From the NCBI GenBank assembly GCA_021779255.1, contig JAJYBC010000006.1, positions 1 to 34,118 on the forward strand: DNA of 34,118 bases, written 5' to 3'. This DNA comes from a bacterium (lineage in GTDB: Bacteria > Patescibacteriota > Minisyncoccia > CAIUEV01). Below the pieces are notes generated by a model that was given only the letters and a program-made list of their open reading frames with translations, did not search any database and had not been told where the DNA came from. The number at the start of each line of letters is the position of its first letter. Position 1 is the stretch's first letter. Below, one piece after another: positions 7,929-15,377 of this stretch. Both the position numbers and the translations under genes were made by a program.

Positions 7929-8010
7929 ATTGATACTTTATTTATATAAATCTAAAAAAATTTAAAAGTAAAAATAATATTACAAAATTTTATATTTAAT
8001 ATCTCTATCT

Positions 8011-8955
8011 ATGCGCATTCTCATCACTGGCGGAGCCGGATTCATTGGTTCTAATTTTATCCACTACTGGTTAAAAAAATATCCTCTGGATTATCTTTTT
8101 AACCTCGATCTTCTGACTTACGCCGGTAATTTGGAAAATTTAAAAGGAGTAGAAAAAAATAAAAATTACCAATTTATACGTGGCGATATTGCCGATTCAG
8201 ATTTAATCGAAACTATCTTGAGCGAGAAAGTTGATTTAATCGTTCATTTCGCCGCCGAGAGTCATGTTGATCGCTCCATTACCGATGCCGGCGCTTTTGT
8301 TCGCACCAATGTTCTTGGTACTCAAGTTTTGCTGGAAGGTGCTAGAAAAAATAATATTCGTTTTCACCATATTTCCACCGACGAAGTTTTTGGTAGTTTA
8401 GAACTTGACAGTCAAGAAAAATTTAACGAAAAAACTCCCTATGATCCGAGTAGTCCTTATTCAGCCAGCAAAGCCGCTTCTGATCATCTCGCACGCGCCT
8501 ACCATCGTACTTATGGTTTACCGGTGACCGTGACCAATTGTTCCAACAATTACGGACCGAGACAACATTTGGAAAAATTAGTTCCTCTTTTTATTACTAA
8601 TTTACTTCAAAATAAAAAAGTCCCTCTTTATGGCGATGGTCTCAACGTTCGTGATTGGCTTTATGTCGAAGATCACTGTCGAGCTATTGACGCCGTCATC
8701 AAAAAGGGCAAAATTGGTGAAACTTACTGTGTTGGTGGTGATGCTGAAAAATCTAATTTAGAGATCACCAACTTATTAGTTGAAAAATTAGGTCGCGATA
8801 AAAATTCAATTCAACCAGTAGAAGACCGTAAAGGACACGATCGACGCTATGCTATCGATGCTTCTAAAATTAAAAAAGAGTTAGGCTGGAAACCAACCGT
8901 TACCTTTGAAGAAGGTATTGAAAAAACCATAGAGTGGTATAAAAAACAATCGTAA
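8011..8955 (+). CDS. rfbB: dTDP-glucose 4,6-dehydratase
   Basis: This extended short-chain dehydrogenase converts dTDP-glucose to dTDP-4-keto-6-deoxyglucose, an early step toward dTDP-rhamnose and other surface deoxysugars. The 314-aa protein shows GGAGFIGSNF (Rossmann NAD-binding, residues 7-16), HFAAESHVDRS (84-94), STDEVFG (catalytic Asp-Glu pair) and YSASKAASDH (YxxxK). NNYGPRQHLEKLVPLF and the sugar-binding RDWLYVEDH are typical of RmlB. The length is at the short end for the family. rfbA, rfbC and rfbD are not in this window; related nucleotide-sugar genes sit at 28.5-30.9 kb. There is no Shine-Dalgarno sequence. Confidence 0.93.
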   Translation: MRILITGGAGFIGSNFIHYWLKKYPLDYLFNLDLLTYAGNLENLKGVEKNKNYQFIRGDIADSDLIETILSEKVDLIVHFAAESHVDRSITDAGAFVRTNVLGTQVLLEGARKNNIRFHHISTDEVFGSLELDSQEKFNEKTPYDPSSPYSASKAASDHLARAYHRTYGLPVTVTNCSNNYGPRQHLEKLVPLFITNLLQNKKVPLYGDGLNVRDWLYVEDHCRAIDAVIKKGKIGETYCVGGDAEKSNLEITNLLVEKLGRDKNSIQPVEDRKGHDRRYAIDASKIKKELGWKPTVTFEEGIEKTIEWYKKQS

Positions 8956-8973
8956 CAGTGTATTTAAAATATT

Positions 8974-9681
8974 TTACGGAAATAATCCTTCGTTAAAAAT
9001 CAAACTGATTAACGTAGCGCGAGCTGGCGCCACACCCCAAACTTCATAGTGTCCATTAAGCTGGTTCAGATTTACATCTCCACCAATAATATTATCAAAA
9101 ACCGCATTTTCGATAACGGGTGGCGTTCCCCAACGGCACTTGCCTTCTAACATCCCTCTCACTGTTCCTTGGCAATCGGAGCCGTCTTGTTTACCCAATC
9201 CCTGAAATAGAAACTGAATACCAAATTGTAAATTTTGACGACTGGTCGCCCCAGCATTATCCAAAGCTCCGACAGCCATTGTTCCCGCCGGTACGCTGGC
9301 TCTTTCGGCCATTGTTCGACCTGAAGAATGATTTAAAAATTCGTTCATATATTGCGAATATAATTGGCCCCAAGCATTACGGCCGACATCGTCAACATCT
9401 TTCAAAAGTGTCTGGACATCACTGATATAATGATCACCCATCGATTGCATCGCATTATGACCCTCAAAGACAAAACGCAGTTTTTCCGGCACTTGAGTCG
9501 GAGCTTGTCTGGAAGAAGGTGGTTGCTGTTGATCGTGATTACTTGGTGGAACATTTCCTCCTTGCAGCGACGACTGTTCTTGAAATAAACCGCTACCGGG
9601 CTGTAAAGTCACAGCCCAGGCAGTATTAGCTAGCAAAGTAGTAGATAACATTACTAAAACTACAAAGATTTTTTTTAGCAT
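8974..9681 (-). CDS. Exported protein of unknown function
   Basis: I do not recognise this family. The roughly 235-aa product starts MLKKIFVVLVMLSTTLLANT and has a signal peptide ending in ANTAWA. A Gln/Ser/Pro-rich low-complexity linker (about residues 30-70) follows, then a compact domain with the phrases AWGQLYSQYMNEFLNHSSGR and NLQFGIQFLFQGLGKQDG. Two cysteines near the C-terminal third (DCQGT, GKCRWG) could form a disulfide. I choose the ATG at 9681; a TTG 12 bp upstream is the only extension. The gene is convergent with rfbB (18-bp gap) and follows the thrombospondin-type-3 gene on the same strand. Confidence 0.6.
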   Translation of the reverse strand: MLKKIFVVLVMLSTTLLANTAWAVTLQPGSGLFQEQSSLQGGNVPPSNHDQQQPPSSRQAPTQVPEKLRFVFEGHNAMQSMGDHYISDVQTLLKDVDDVGRNAWGQLYSQYMNEFLNHSSGRTMAERASVPAGTMAVGALDNAGATSRQNLQFGIQFLFQGLGKQDGSDCQGTVRGMLEGKCRWGTPPVIENAVFDNIIGGDVNLNQLNGHYEVWGVAPARATLISLIFNEGLFP

Positions 9682-9703
9682 AGAGAAGAACAATTAGGAT
9701 AAT

Positions 9704-10813
9704 TTACTTCAGCTTTCCCACTTCCGCTGAAAACTTCTGAATCTCTTCACTAATTTTCCCTGCTCGACCGGCAGCCAAATAAGAACGAAAATAGTCATTT
9801 TGATTAACATTATCCAAGACAATTCCTAATGATTTTAAAATTCGAAGCAATTGGATATGTGTATTTTCTAAACTGGGATTAACAGTGATAGCTATTATCT
9901 GTTGATAAGACTTATCCGTTGCCTTTTTTAGATTGGCCAACCGATTCCAGTCAAGGTCGCCTTTACTCATCTTTGTTATCTCTAGCGTAAGATCGCTTAC
10001 ACCGTCTTCAATAATTTGATTTTCTTGAATAAGCCCATTCTCTTGCAAAATAATTTTTACTTCAGTTAAATATTCCGGCCAATTTTTACCACCATCTGCA
10101 TTTACTTTCAAACTTTCTGTCGGAATTACAAAAGCAAAATCCAATCCGCTTTTTTTGATCATTTCACCGACAAAAGCATTGATTTCTTGATCAAGACTCG
10201 TTCGATCAGCTTCCGTCAAATTATCGTAAGTATTAGCATAAAGCTTATAATTGGCAATAAAACTATCCATTTTATTTTGCACTTCGATCGTTAGATTCGA
10301 GCTATTAGTGTCAGCTTGACTGGCAGAATCACCAGCTATGGAGATTCTACTATTTTCAGAGATATTACTATTATTATTTTCAACTGAGATACCGTTTACT
10401 TCGCTCGGACTATTAATATTTTTGTTTGCCTGATTATTTATCAAGACGGAATTCTGCATATTTTGATTATAGTTGGCATTAGTATTAGTATTGGCATTAC
10501 CATTGTCAATCGTTCGGTCATTAGGAGCCGCTCTAAGTGGATCAAAACCGTTTTTAACTTCCGCTCCATCTAGAAAACCATCTCCGTCAGTATCGGGATT
10601 TTTGGGGTCAGTACCATATTTTTTTTCTTCTTCGTTGGTTAGTCCATCTTTATCATCATCTAAATTGCCACTATTCGAATTTCCGCTACCAAGAGCAGTC
10701 CAAAGAGCCTTGGGCGTCGATTTTTCCTTAGAAACAGAAATTCCACCACTAACACTCCAAATAACAAAGACTGCAACAAAAACCAAAAGTAAATATTTTA
10801 ATCTTTTGGACAT
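9704..10813 (-). CDS. Membrane-anchored protein with thrombospondin type-3 Ca-binding repeats
   Basis: The 369-aa product begins MSKRLKYLLLVFVAVFVIW, a signal anchor. Acidic calcium-binding repeats follow, of the form DDDKDGLTNEEEKKYGTDP and then NPDTDGDGFLDGAEV (about residues 50-92). An Asn-rich linker (about 100-165) precedes a mostly helical C-terminal domain of about 200 residues that I do not recognise. The reading frame runs upstream through tRNA-Tyr, but the translated tRNA is not a plausible N-terminus, so I use the ATG at 10813, 30 bp after the tRNA. It is likely co-transcribed with tRNA-Tyr. The expected location is the cell surface, and its role is unknown. Confidence 0.75.
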   Translation of the reverse strand: MSKRLKYLLLVFVAVFVIWSVSGGISVSKEKSTPKALWTALGSGNSNSGNLDDDKDGLTNEEEKKYGTDPKNPDTDGDGFLDGAEVKNGFDPLRAAPNDRTIDNGNANTNTNANYNQNMQNSVLINNQANKNINSPSEVNGISVENNNSNISENSRISIAGDSASQADTNSSNLTIEVQNKMDSFIANYKLYANTYDNLTEADRTSLDQEINAFVGEMIKKSGLDFAFVIPTESLKVNADGGKNWPEYLTEVKIILQENGLIQENQIIEDGVSDLTLEITKMSKGDLDWNRLANLKKATDKSYQQIIAITVNPSLENTHIQLLRILKSLGIVLDNVNQNDYFRSYLAAGRAGKISEEIQKFSAEVGKLK

Positions 10814-10843
10814 GAAATTTTTTGTTTTTAATTTCTTCTCTAG

Positions 10844-10927
10844 TCCGAGGAGAGGGATTCGAACCCCCGTAGGGACAAGCCCGACAGATTTACAGTCTGT
10901 TGCAATTGACCACTCTGCCACCCTCGG
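10844..10927 (-). tRNA. tRNA-Tyr (GTA)
   Basis: Read on the minus strand, a full class II tRNA folds. The acceptor CCGAGGG pairs with TCCTCGG, the anticodon stem ACAGA/TCTGT carries loop CTGTAAA (anticodon GTA), there is a long variable arm (GGG/CCC stem), and the T arm is GGGGG-TTCGAAT-CCCTC. The discriminator is A and CCA is not encoded (CTA follows). Position 1-72 is C-G, whereas bacterial tRNA-Tyr normally has G1-C72. Confidence 0.95.
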
Positions 10928-10943
10928 TAAACGATTTCCCCTC

Positions 10944-10971
10944 ATCTTAAAACGAAAAAATAAAAAGTCAA
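10944..10971 (-). promoter_or_regulatory. Candidate promoter for tRNA-Tyr and downstream gene
   Basis: On the minus strand, TTGACT (10966-10971) and TAAGAT (10944-10949) are 16 bp apart. The expected start point is within about 10 nt of the tRNA 5' end. It is divergent from the promoter at 11000-11028. Confidence 0.55.
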
Positions 10972-10999
10972 AGATTTTGTAGATTATATCTTAATAGTT

Positions 11000-11028
11000 T
11001 TGACATTTGCAATTATTTACGTTTAAAT
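11000..11028 (+). promoter_or_regulatory. Candidate promoter for tRNA-Ala-valS unit
   Basis: A consensus TTGACA at 11000-11005 is followed after 17 bp by TTAAAT (11023-11028), or after 18 bp by TAAATA. The predicted start lies just before the truncated tRNA copy at 11046. Confidence 0.6.
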
Positions 11029-11045
11029 AGTATCAATTATATCTA

Positions 11046-11124
11046 TTGGGCTCGTAGCTTAATTTCCGCCAGAGGCGGACAGGGTCCGAGCGGTCGCCAA
11101 GCGACAAGGTTAGAGGTTTAAAAG
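11046..11124 (+). pseudogene. Duplicated tRNA-Ala 5' end plus palindrome-bearing insert
   Basis: TTGGGCTCGTAGCTTA occurs at 11046-11061 and again at 11125-11140, where it forms the 5' end of the intact tRNA-Ala. The 63 nt between the copies contain TCCGCC-AGA-GGCGGA (11065-11079), a second small hairpin GTCGC-CAA-GCGAC, and tRNA-like words (CCGAGCGGTC, GGTTAGAGG) that do not fold into a complete tRNA. This could be an insertion with a 16-bp target duplication or a decayed tRNA gene. It would be transcribed as the leader of tRNA-Ala. Confidence 0.6.
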
Positions 11125-11126
11125 TT

Positions 11127-11202
11127 GGGCTCGTAGCTTAGTTGGTAGAGCGCCTCCATGGCATGGAGGAGGTCAGGGGTTCGAGTCCCCTCGAGTCCAC
11201 CA
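11127..11202 (+). tRNA. tRNA-Ala (GGC)
   Basis: The acceptor GGGCTCG pairs with CGAGTCC, including the G3-U70 wobble that identifies alanine tRNAs. The anticodon stem CCTCC/GGAGG carries loop ATGGCAT (anticodon GGC). The T arm is AGGGG-TTCGAGT-CCCCT, the discriminator is A and CCA is encoded. valS starts 10 nt downstream. Confidence 0.96.
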
Positions 11203-11212
11203 AAAAAATTTT

Positions 11213-13657
11213 ATGGAATCATCTAAAGTCAAAGAAACATACAACGCAACGGAGAAAGAAGTCTACTGGCAGAAATTCTGGGAAGAAGCTAATATTAATA
11301 AATTTAACCCTAGCTCATCTAAGGAACTTTTCACTATCGATACTCCTCCTCCAACTATTTCTGGTGCTCTTCACCTGGGGCATATTTATTCTTATTCGCA
11401 AGCCGAAGTTATCGCTCGCTTTCGTCGTTTGGCCGGTTTTAACGTTCGCTATCCGATGGGATTCGATAATAACGGCTTACCAACGGAAAGATTAGTGGAA
11501 AAAGAGAGGAACATTCAAGGTCATAATATGCCTCTGGCCGATTTTGTCAAAATTTGTTTAGAAGTTACCGATCAATATAAAGAAAAATACAGTCGACTCT
11601 GGAAATCGTTGGGACTTAGTGTTGATTGGGATTTGGAATATTCAACTATTTCTTCTGAATCGCAAAAGCTGGCTCAAACAGTTTTTAAAGAACTTTTTGA
11701 GAAACGAGCCATCTATCAAAAAGAGGCTGTAGCTCTCTATTGCCATCGTTGTCGTACTTCCGTCGCTCAAGCCGAAGTCGAAGACCAAGAAAGGGATTCT
11801 GTTTTTTATGATATCGCTTTCTCAGAAGAAAACAATGACAATCTAATTATTGCTACGACTCGACCAGAACTTCTACCGGCCTGCGTCGCCGTTTTTGTTC
11901 ATCCAGACGACCAAAGATACACCGGAGTAGTCGGAAAAACAGTTAAGACCCCTTTTGGCAAAAAAATATCCGTTTTAGCTGACGATAAAGTTTCCATTGA
12001 AAAAGGTACCGGCGCTGTGATGTGTTGCACTTATGGGGATGAAACAGATGTTTATTGGGTTCGCCAATATAATCTGCCAGAAAGAATTATTTTGGGCAAA
12101 AACGGTAAATTTTTAGAAATAGCTGAATTACCGGAAATCTCCTCAAAATCTATAGTTGAAGGTAGAAAAATAATTGTTGCTAAATTAAGAAAGCTAAACG
12201 CCATCACCGACGAACGACCGATTAAGCACAATGTCGGGGTTCACGAACGTTGCGGTACCCCCATCGAGCTTCTGTCTACCAAGCAATGGTTCATTAAAAT
12301 GCTCGATAAGAAAGAAGATTTACTAAAAGCTGGCCAAAAAATTAAATGGCATCCCTCGTTTATGCTAAAACGTTATGAAGAGTGGGTTTCCGGCCTGAAA
12401 TGGGACTGGTGCATTTCTCGAGAAAGATTTTTCGGCGTGCCAATTCCGGCCTACACTTGCGATTCTTGCGACCATATTTATCTACCGAACGAAAATAATT
12501 TTCCTATCGATCCTAAAATTCAAACCGAAGTTTTGTCTTGTCCTAAATGTCAAAAAGGGAATTTAATACCCGAGAAAGGCGTTCTGGATACTTGGTTTAC
12601 TTCCTCTCTAACACCTGACATTAATAATATTTTTCCAACTAATAACCAACTGGCAGAAAAGCTGTACCCGATGTCTTTGCGACCGCAAGGTCACGATATT
12701 ATTCGCACCTGGGCCGTTTATTCAATTTTGATGGGACTTTATCGCCATCAAGAAATTCCTTGGCGAGAATTGATGATTTCCGGTCATATTCTACTTCGTA
12801 AGGGTGAAAAAATCAGTAAAAAAACGGGCGGTGGCCAGTTTAAACCCGAAGATGTCATCAAGAATCATTCGGCCGATGCCATTCGCTATGCCATGTACGG
12901 CGCTTCTTTAGGTAGGGATGCTTTTTATGATGAACAAGAAGTCAAGAAGGGTAAAAAGCTAGTCGTTAAGATTTACAATGCCGGCAAGTTTATTCTCAGC
13001 CATTTAACAGATTTTTCCAAAGATAATATTGCGAATCAGCCTGAATTGGAAACTCTTGATCGCTGGATTATTTATAGATCTTATGTTGTAGCTCAAAAAA
13101 TGGCCAAAGAATTCGAAAAATACGAATACAACAAGGCTCGCATCCTTTTCGAGAATTTCTTTTGGTCAGATTTTTGTGATAATTACTTAGAGATTGTTAA
13201 AGGAAGACTCTGGAACGAGGAAAAATCAAGTGAAAAATATCAATCGGCGCAATATGCTCTTTACCTCACTTATCTCAACATTCTCAAAATAATTTCTCCC
13301 TTTATGCCGCATATTACCGAGGAGATGTATCATGCTAAGCTATTAGCAAATAATAGAATAATCAGTCAAACAGACTCCGGTTTTTTTGCCAGTTTAGAAG
13401 AACAAACAAGTATTCATCTAACAGCTTGGCCAATCGATCAACAAAATATAAGTCTAACCGAAGAAGAGCTTTTAGGTGTAGAACTGATGCTCACAACCAT
13501 AGCCGAAGCTCGAAAATATCGCGCTTCCCAACAACTGGCTATGAACGTAATTATCCCCTCTTTTACCGTCAATGGTAAAAAAAAGGCCGAACTTTTATTA
13601 AAACCTTTTTTGGCCGATTTACTTTTTGTTATCAAAGCGGAAAAAGTAGTTTTTTAA
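11213..13657 (+). CDS. valS: Valyl-tRNA synthetase, archaeal-type
   Basis: ValRS is a class I aminoacyl-tRNA synthetase with an editing domain. The 814-aa protein has PPPTISGALHLGHIYSY (HIGH motif HLGH, 54-57) and GFDNNGLPTERLVEK, a phrase typical of the archaeal/rickettsial ValRS subtype. It also has the CP1 editing domain (ATTRPELLPACVAVFVHP; GAVMCCTYGDETD), a zinc-finger-like CDSCDHIY...CPKCQKGN insert and WTFTSSL-like LDTWFTSSLTP. The KMSKS loop reads GEKISKKTGGG (near residue 531), so Met and the last Ser are replaced. The C-terminal anticodon-binding domain is present (ISPFMPHITEEMY). It lacks the long coiled-coil tail of typical bacterial ValRS. The start is 10 nt after tRNA-Ala, with no Shine-Dalgarno sequence. 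Confidence 0.93.
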   Translation: MESSKVKETYNATEKEVYWQKFWEEANINKFNPSSSKELFTIDTPPPTISGALHLGHIYSYSQAEVIARFRRLAGFNVRYPMGFDNNGLPTERLVEKERNIQGHNMPLADFVKICLEVTDQYKEKYSRLWKSLGLSVDWDLEYSTISSESQKLAQTVFKELFEKRAIYQKEAVALYCHRCRTSVAQAEVEDQERDSVFYDIAFSEENNDNLIIATTRPELLPACVAVFVHPDDQRYTGVVGKTVKTPFGKKISVLADDKVSIEKGTGAVMCCTYGDETDVYWVRQYNLPERIILGKNGKFLEIAELPEISSKSIVEGRKIIVAKLRKLNAITDERPIKHNVGVHERCGTPIELLSTKQWFIKMLDKKEDLLKAGQKIKWHPSFMLKRYEEWVSGLKWDWCISRERFFGVPIPAYTCDSCDHIYLPNENNFPIDPKIQTEVLSCPKCQKGNLIPEKGVLDTWFTSSLTPDINNIFPTNNQLAEKLYPMSLRPQGHDIIRTWAVYSILMGLYRHQEIPWRELMISGHILLRKGEKISKKTGGGQFKPEDVIKNHSADAIRYAMYGASLGRDAFYDEQEVKKGKKLVVKIYNAGKFILSHLTDFSKDNIANQPELETLDRWIIYRSYVVAQKMAKEFEKYEYNKARILFENFFWSDFCDNYLEIVKGRLWNEEKSSEKYQSAQYALYLTYLNILKIISPFMPHITEEMYHAKLLANNRIISQTDSGFFASLEEQTSIHLTAWPIDQQNISLTEEELLGVELMLTTIAEARKYRASQQLAMNVIIPSFTVNGKKKAELLLKPFLADLLFVIKAEKVVF

Positions 13658-13662
13658 ATAAA

Positions 13663-13686
13663 AAAGCGCTAATTGTTTAGCGCTTT
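13663..13686. terminator. Bidirectional intrinsic terminator between valS and the facing gene
   Basis: AAAGCGCTAA-TTGT-TTAGCGCTTT is a perfect 10-bp stem placed between convergent genes. On the minus strand it is followed by a run of six to seven U, giving a good terminator for the 13717-14133 gene. On the plus strand the tail is weaker. Confidence 0.75.
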
Positions 13687-13716
13687 AAAATATTTTCAAT
13701 TTAAATTTGATGGTTT

Positions 13717-14133
13717 CTATTCTTTCGGCACGAAGCAGAACCACCAAGTAATACTGTCCACAGTGGGACTGGAGAAAAAGCCTTTGACTCTAACTAGTTT
13801 AAATTTACTCGGATCTAGTTCTTTTCTTCGCAAAGTACGCTCAAAAATTTCTTCGATGGAAAGCATACCGCCTGAAGTATAACGTCCGTGTCGCATAAAA
13901 TACGAAGCGGTTTTTTGACGAATAAGCTTCTCAAAAGGCAATTTTTCGAAATTAGGGTCTTTATAATCAAATAACAAATTATGGACTCTTTCCGTTTCTT
14001 CCGTTATTGGATCTTTTAAAAAGTTAGTCTGCACCGGTGCCGATGATGAAGAAAGATCTTCTTCGCCTATGCAGGGAGACCATTGCAAAAGCAAAAATAA
14101 AACCACCCCTAAAATAACTCTGGTAATTTTCAT
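13717..14133 (-). CDS. Small exported protein of unknown function
   Basis: The 138-aa product has a signal peptide (MKITRVILGVVLFLLLQWSP, cleavage probably after CIGE or nearby) and a cysteine at position 21. Its mature domain is charged (about residues 40-138), with SIEEIFERTLRRKELDPSKF and a Trp-rich end SITWWFCFVP. I do not recognise a family. It is set apart from most genes here by a strong Shine-Dalgarno sequence (AAGGAGGG at 14140-14147, 6 nt from the ATG), its own candidate promoter and a terminator. It looks like a single-gene unit. Confidence 0.65.
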   Translation of the reverse strand: MKITRVILGVVLFLLLQWSPCIGEEDLSSSSAPVQTNFLKDPITEETERVHNLLFDYKDPNFEKLPFEKLIRQKTASYFMRHGRYTSGGMLSIEEIFERTLRRKELDPSKFKLVRVKGFFSSPTVDSITWWFCFVPKE

Positions 14134-14177
14134 CGAAAACCCTCCTTGATGAATTTTATAACTAAAATAATTTCGCT

Positions 14178-14204
14178 AGTTAAAGACCAGTTGTCTATTT
14201 AACT
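14178..14204 (-). promoter_or_regulatory. Leader stem-loop upstream of the 13717-14133 gene
   Basis: AGTTAAA (14178-14184) pairs with TTTAACT (14198-14204) and an inner GAC/GTC adds to the stem, with loop CAGTT. It lies at the predicted transcription start and could be an operator or an mRNA structure. The role is unknown. Confidence 0.4.
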
Positions 14205-14228
14205 ACACCCAAACAAACAAAAAGTCAA
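14200..14228 (-). promoter_or_regulatory. Candidate promoter for the 13717-14133 gene
   Basis: On the minus strand, TTGACT (14223-14228) and TAGTTA (14200-14205) are exactly 17 bp apart. The -35 is good and the -10 is weak. It precedes a gene with a strong ribosome binding site. Confidence 0.45.
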
Positions 14229-14263
14229 TAGAGAACTAACTTTTATTTGTTTATCTCTAAAAT

Positions 14264-14812
14264 TTATTTTTGAAAATATTTTTGAACTCTCACGACGACA
14301 AGACCGCCAATGATGGCTGTGACCAATTGTGGCCAACTCATCATAAAAGCTACCACACCGGTTAATTTTAAAATATAGAGAACGGGTAGAAAGATTACAG
14401 CCGTTTTTACCAAAGCACCAGCAATAACGCCAAAGTAGAGAAAAACGCTTTTTTTGAATTGATTAACTACTAGGCTAAAAGTCATAATCATCGCAATATT
14501 ACCGGCGATAATATACGGGATGGCTAACACAGCTTGTGGAGGTAACATACCGCGAAGCAAGGCTATCATCGACGGCACTACGGCAATAAAAATCGCGTTG
14601 GCTATGCCCACGCGCAAAGCTACCCAAAATAAAACCGCGTTAACAATTGGACCAACAATAAACTGATTCTGCGGTGTGTGCGCCAAAAGAGCGGGAACAA
14701 TCACTGCTACTGTCGTAGCGATAGCCGTCTCTGTCAAAGCCTGAGTCTTTACATTCATCCACGTTTTCGACCAAACCGCCACCGCCTCTTGAGATTTTTC
14801 TTCTGGAAGCAT
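14264..14812 (-). CDS. Polytopic membrane protein, possibly ECF-transporter S-component-like
   Basis: This 182-aa hydrophobic protein has five or so predicted membrane helices (about residues 29-47, 52-70, 72-92, 97-115 and 124-150), plus a C-terminal segment ending VVVRVQKYFQK. The phrases PIVNAVLFWVALRVG, MIALLRGMLPP and IPYIIAGNIAMIMTFSLV recall small substrate-binding (S) subunits of ECF vitamin transporters, but I cannot identify a substrate and no EcfA or EcfT gene is nearby. Its start codon and the preceding 19 nt are identical to those of the hydrolase gene that starts at 16637. Confidence 0.45.
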   Translation of the reverse strand: MLPEEKSQEAVAVWSKTWMNVKTQALTETAIATTVAVIVPALLAHTPQNQFIVGPIVNAVLFWVALRVGIANAIFIAVVPSMIALLRGMLPPQAVLAIPYIIAGNIAMIMTFSLVVNQFKKSVFLYFGVIAGALVKTAVIFLPVLYILKLTGVVAFMMSWPQLVTAIIGGLVVVRVQKYFQK

Positions 14813-14840
14813 AGTTTTTGTTTAAAAATAATAAAATTAT

Positions 14841-15368
14841 TTATTCAATATTTTTGTTCTCAACTGCTGTCCAATACTGAGGAGAAACATTATCACAAGC
14901 TACAAAGGGCTCTGATAAATTAATATCTATATCCCGATAAATACTTACTCCGCTACCGGCACTAACATAGACTCTAATTGTTGTATTATTAATCCAACGA
15001 TATTCACTAGTATGATAATCACCTATAAAAATAGTTTTTATCTGAAATAGTCGAGGATCAATGATTTTTAAAGCCCATTCTTTATTAAAAGTTTCCACCA
15101 TTATACCATCATAAAAAGCTAAGTGTTTATTATTCGGCGACCACTCCAACTGAGGGGCTTTATAGCTCTCTGTCTCGCTAATTTCTCTGTGAATTCCCAA
15201 ATAATTAATTTTAACCCAAATAGATTTTTCATCACTACCACGATAAAAATAGAAAAGATCTTTTGGGAAAAAAATAAAACCTATTAGATAAAGAAAAATT
15301 ATTAAAAAAAATACAAATAGAAGTAAAAAAAATAAATAACGAGTAGGTATTTTTAGTACTTTTTTCAT
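14841..15368 (-). CDS. Membrane-anchored protein with propeller-like repeats, unknown function
   Basis: The 175-aa product has one strong N-terminal transmembrane anchor (about residues 10-34). An extracytoplasmic part follows, with LEWSPNNKHLAFYDG and a second strand set (YRWINNTTIRVYVSAG). The SPN..LAF phrase resembles single blades of TolB/WD40-type beta-propellers, but there is room for only one or two blades, so a complete propeller is not possible. It starts 9 bp after the SleB-like gene and is presumably co-transcribed with it. Confidence 0.5.
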   Translation of the reverse strand: MKKVLKIPTRYLFFLLLFVFFLIIFLYLIGFIFFPKDLFYFYRGSDEKSIWVKINYLGIHREISETESYKAPQLEWSPNNKHLAFYDGIMVETFNKEWALKIIDPRLFQIKTIFIGDYHTSEYRWINNTTIRVYVSAGSGVSIYRDIDINLSEPFVACDNVSPQYWTAVENKNIE

Positions 15369-15377
15369 ATTATAAGA

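Noticed and set aside
9120-9588. Plus-strand ORFs opposite the exported protein at 8974-9681
   Set aside because: They are antisense shadows without start signals, while the minus-strand frame has a good signal peptide.
10814-10945. Longer start for the thrombospondin-type-3 gene
   Set aside because: The extra 44 codons are translated tRNA-Tyr and flank. A clean signal anchor starts at 10813.
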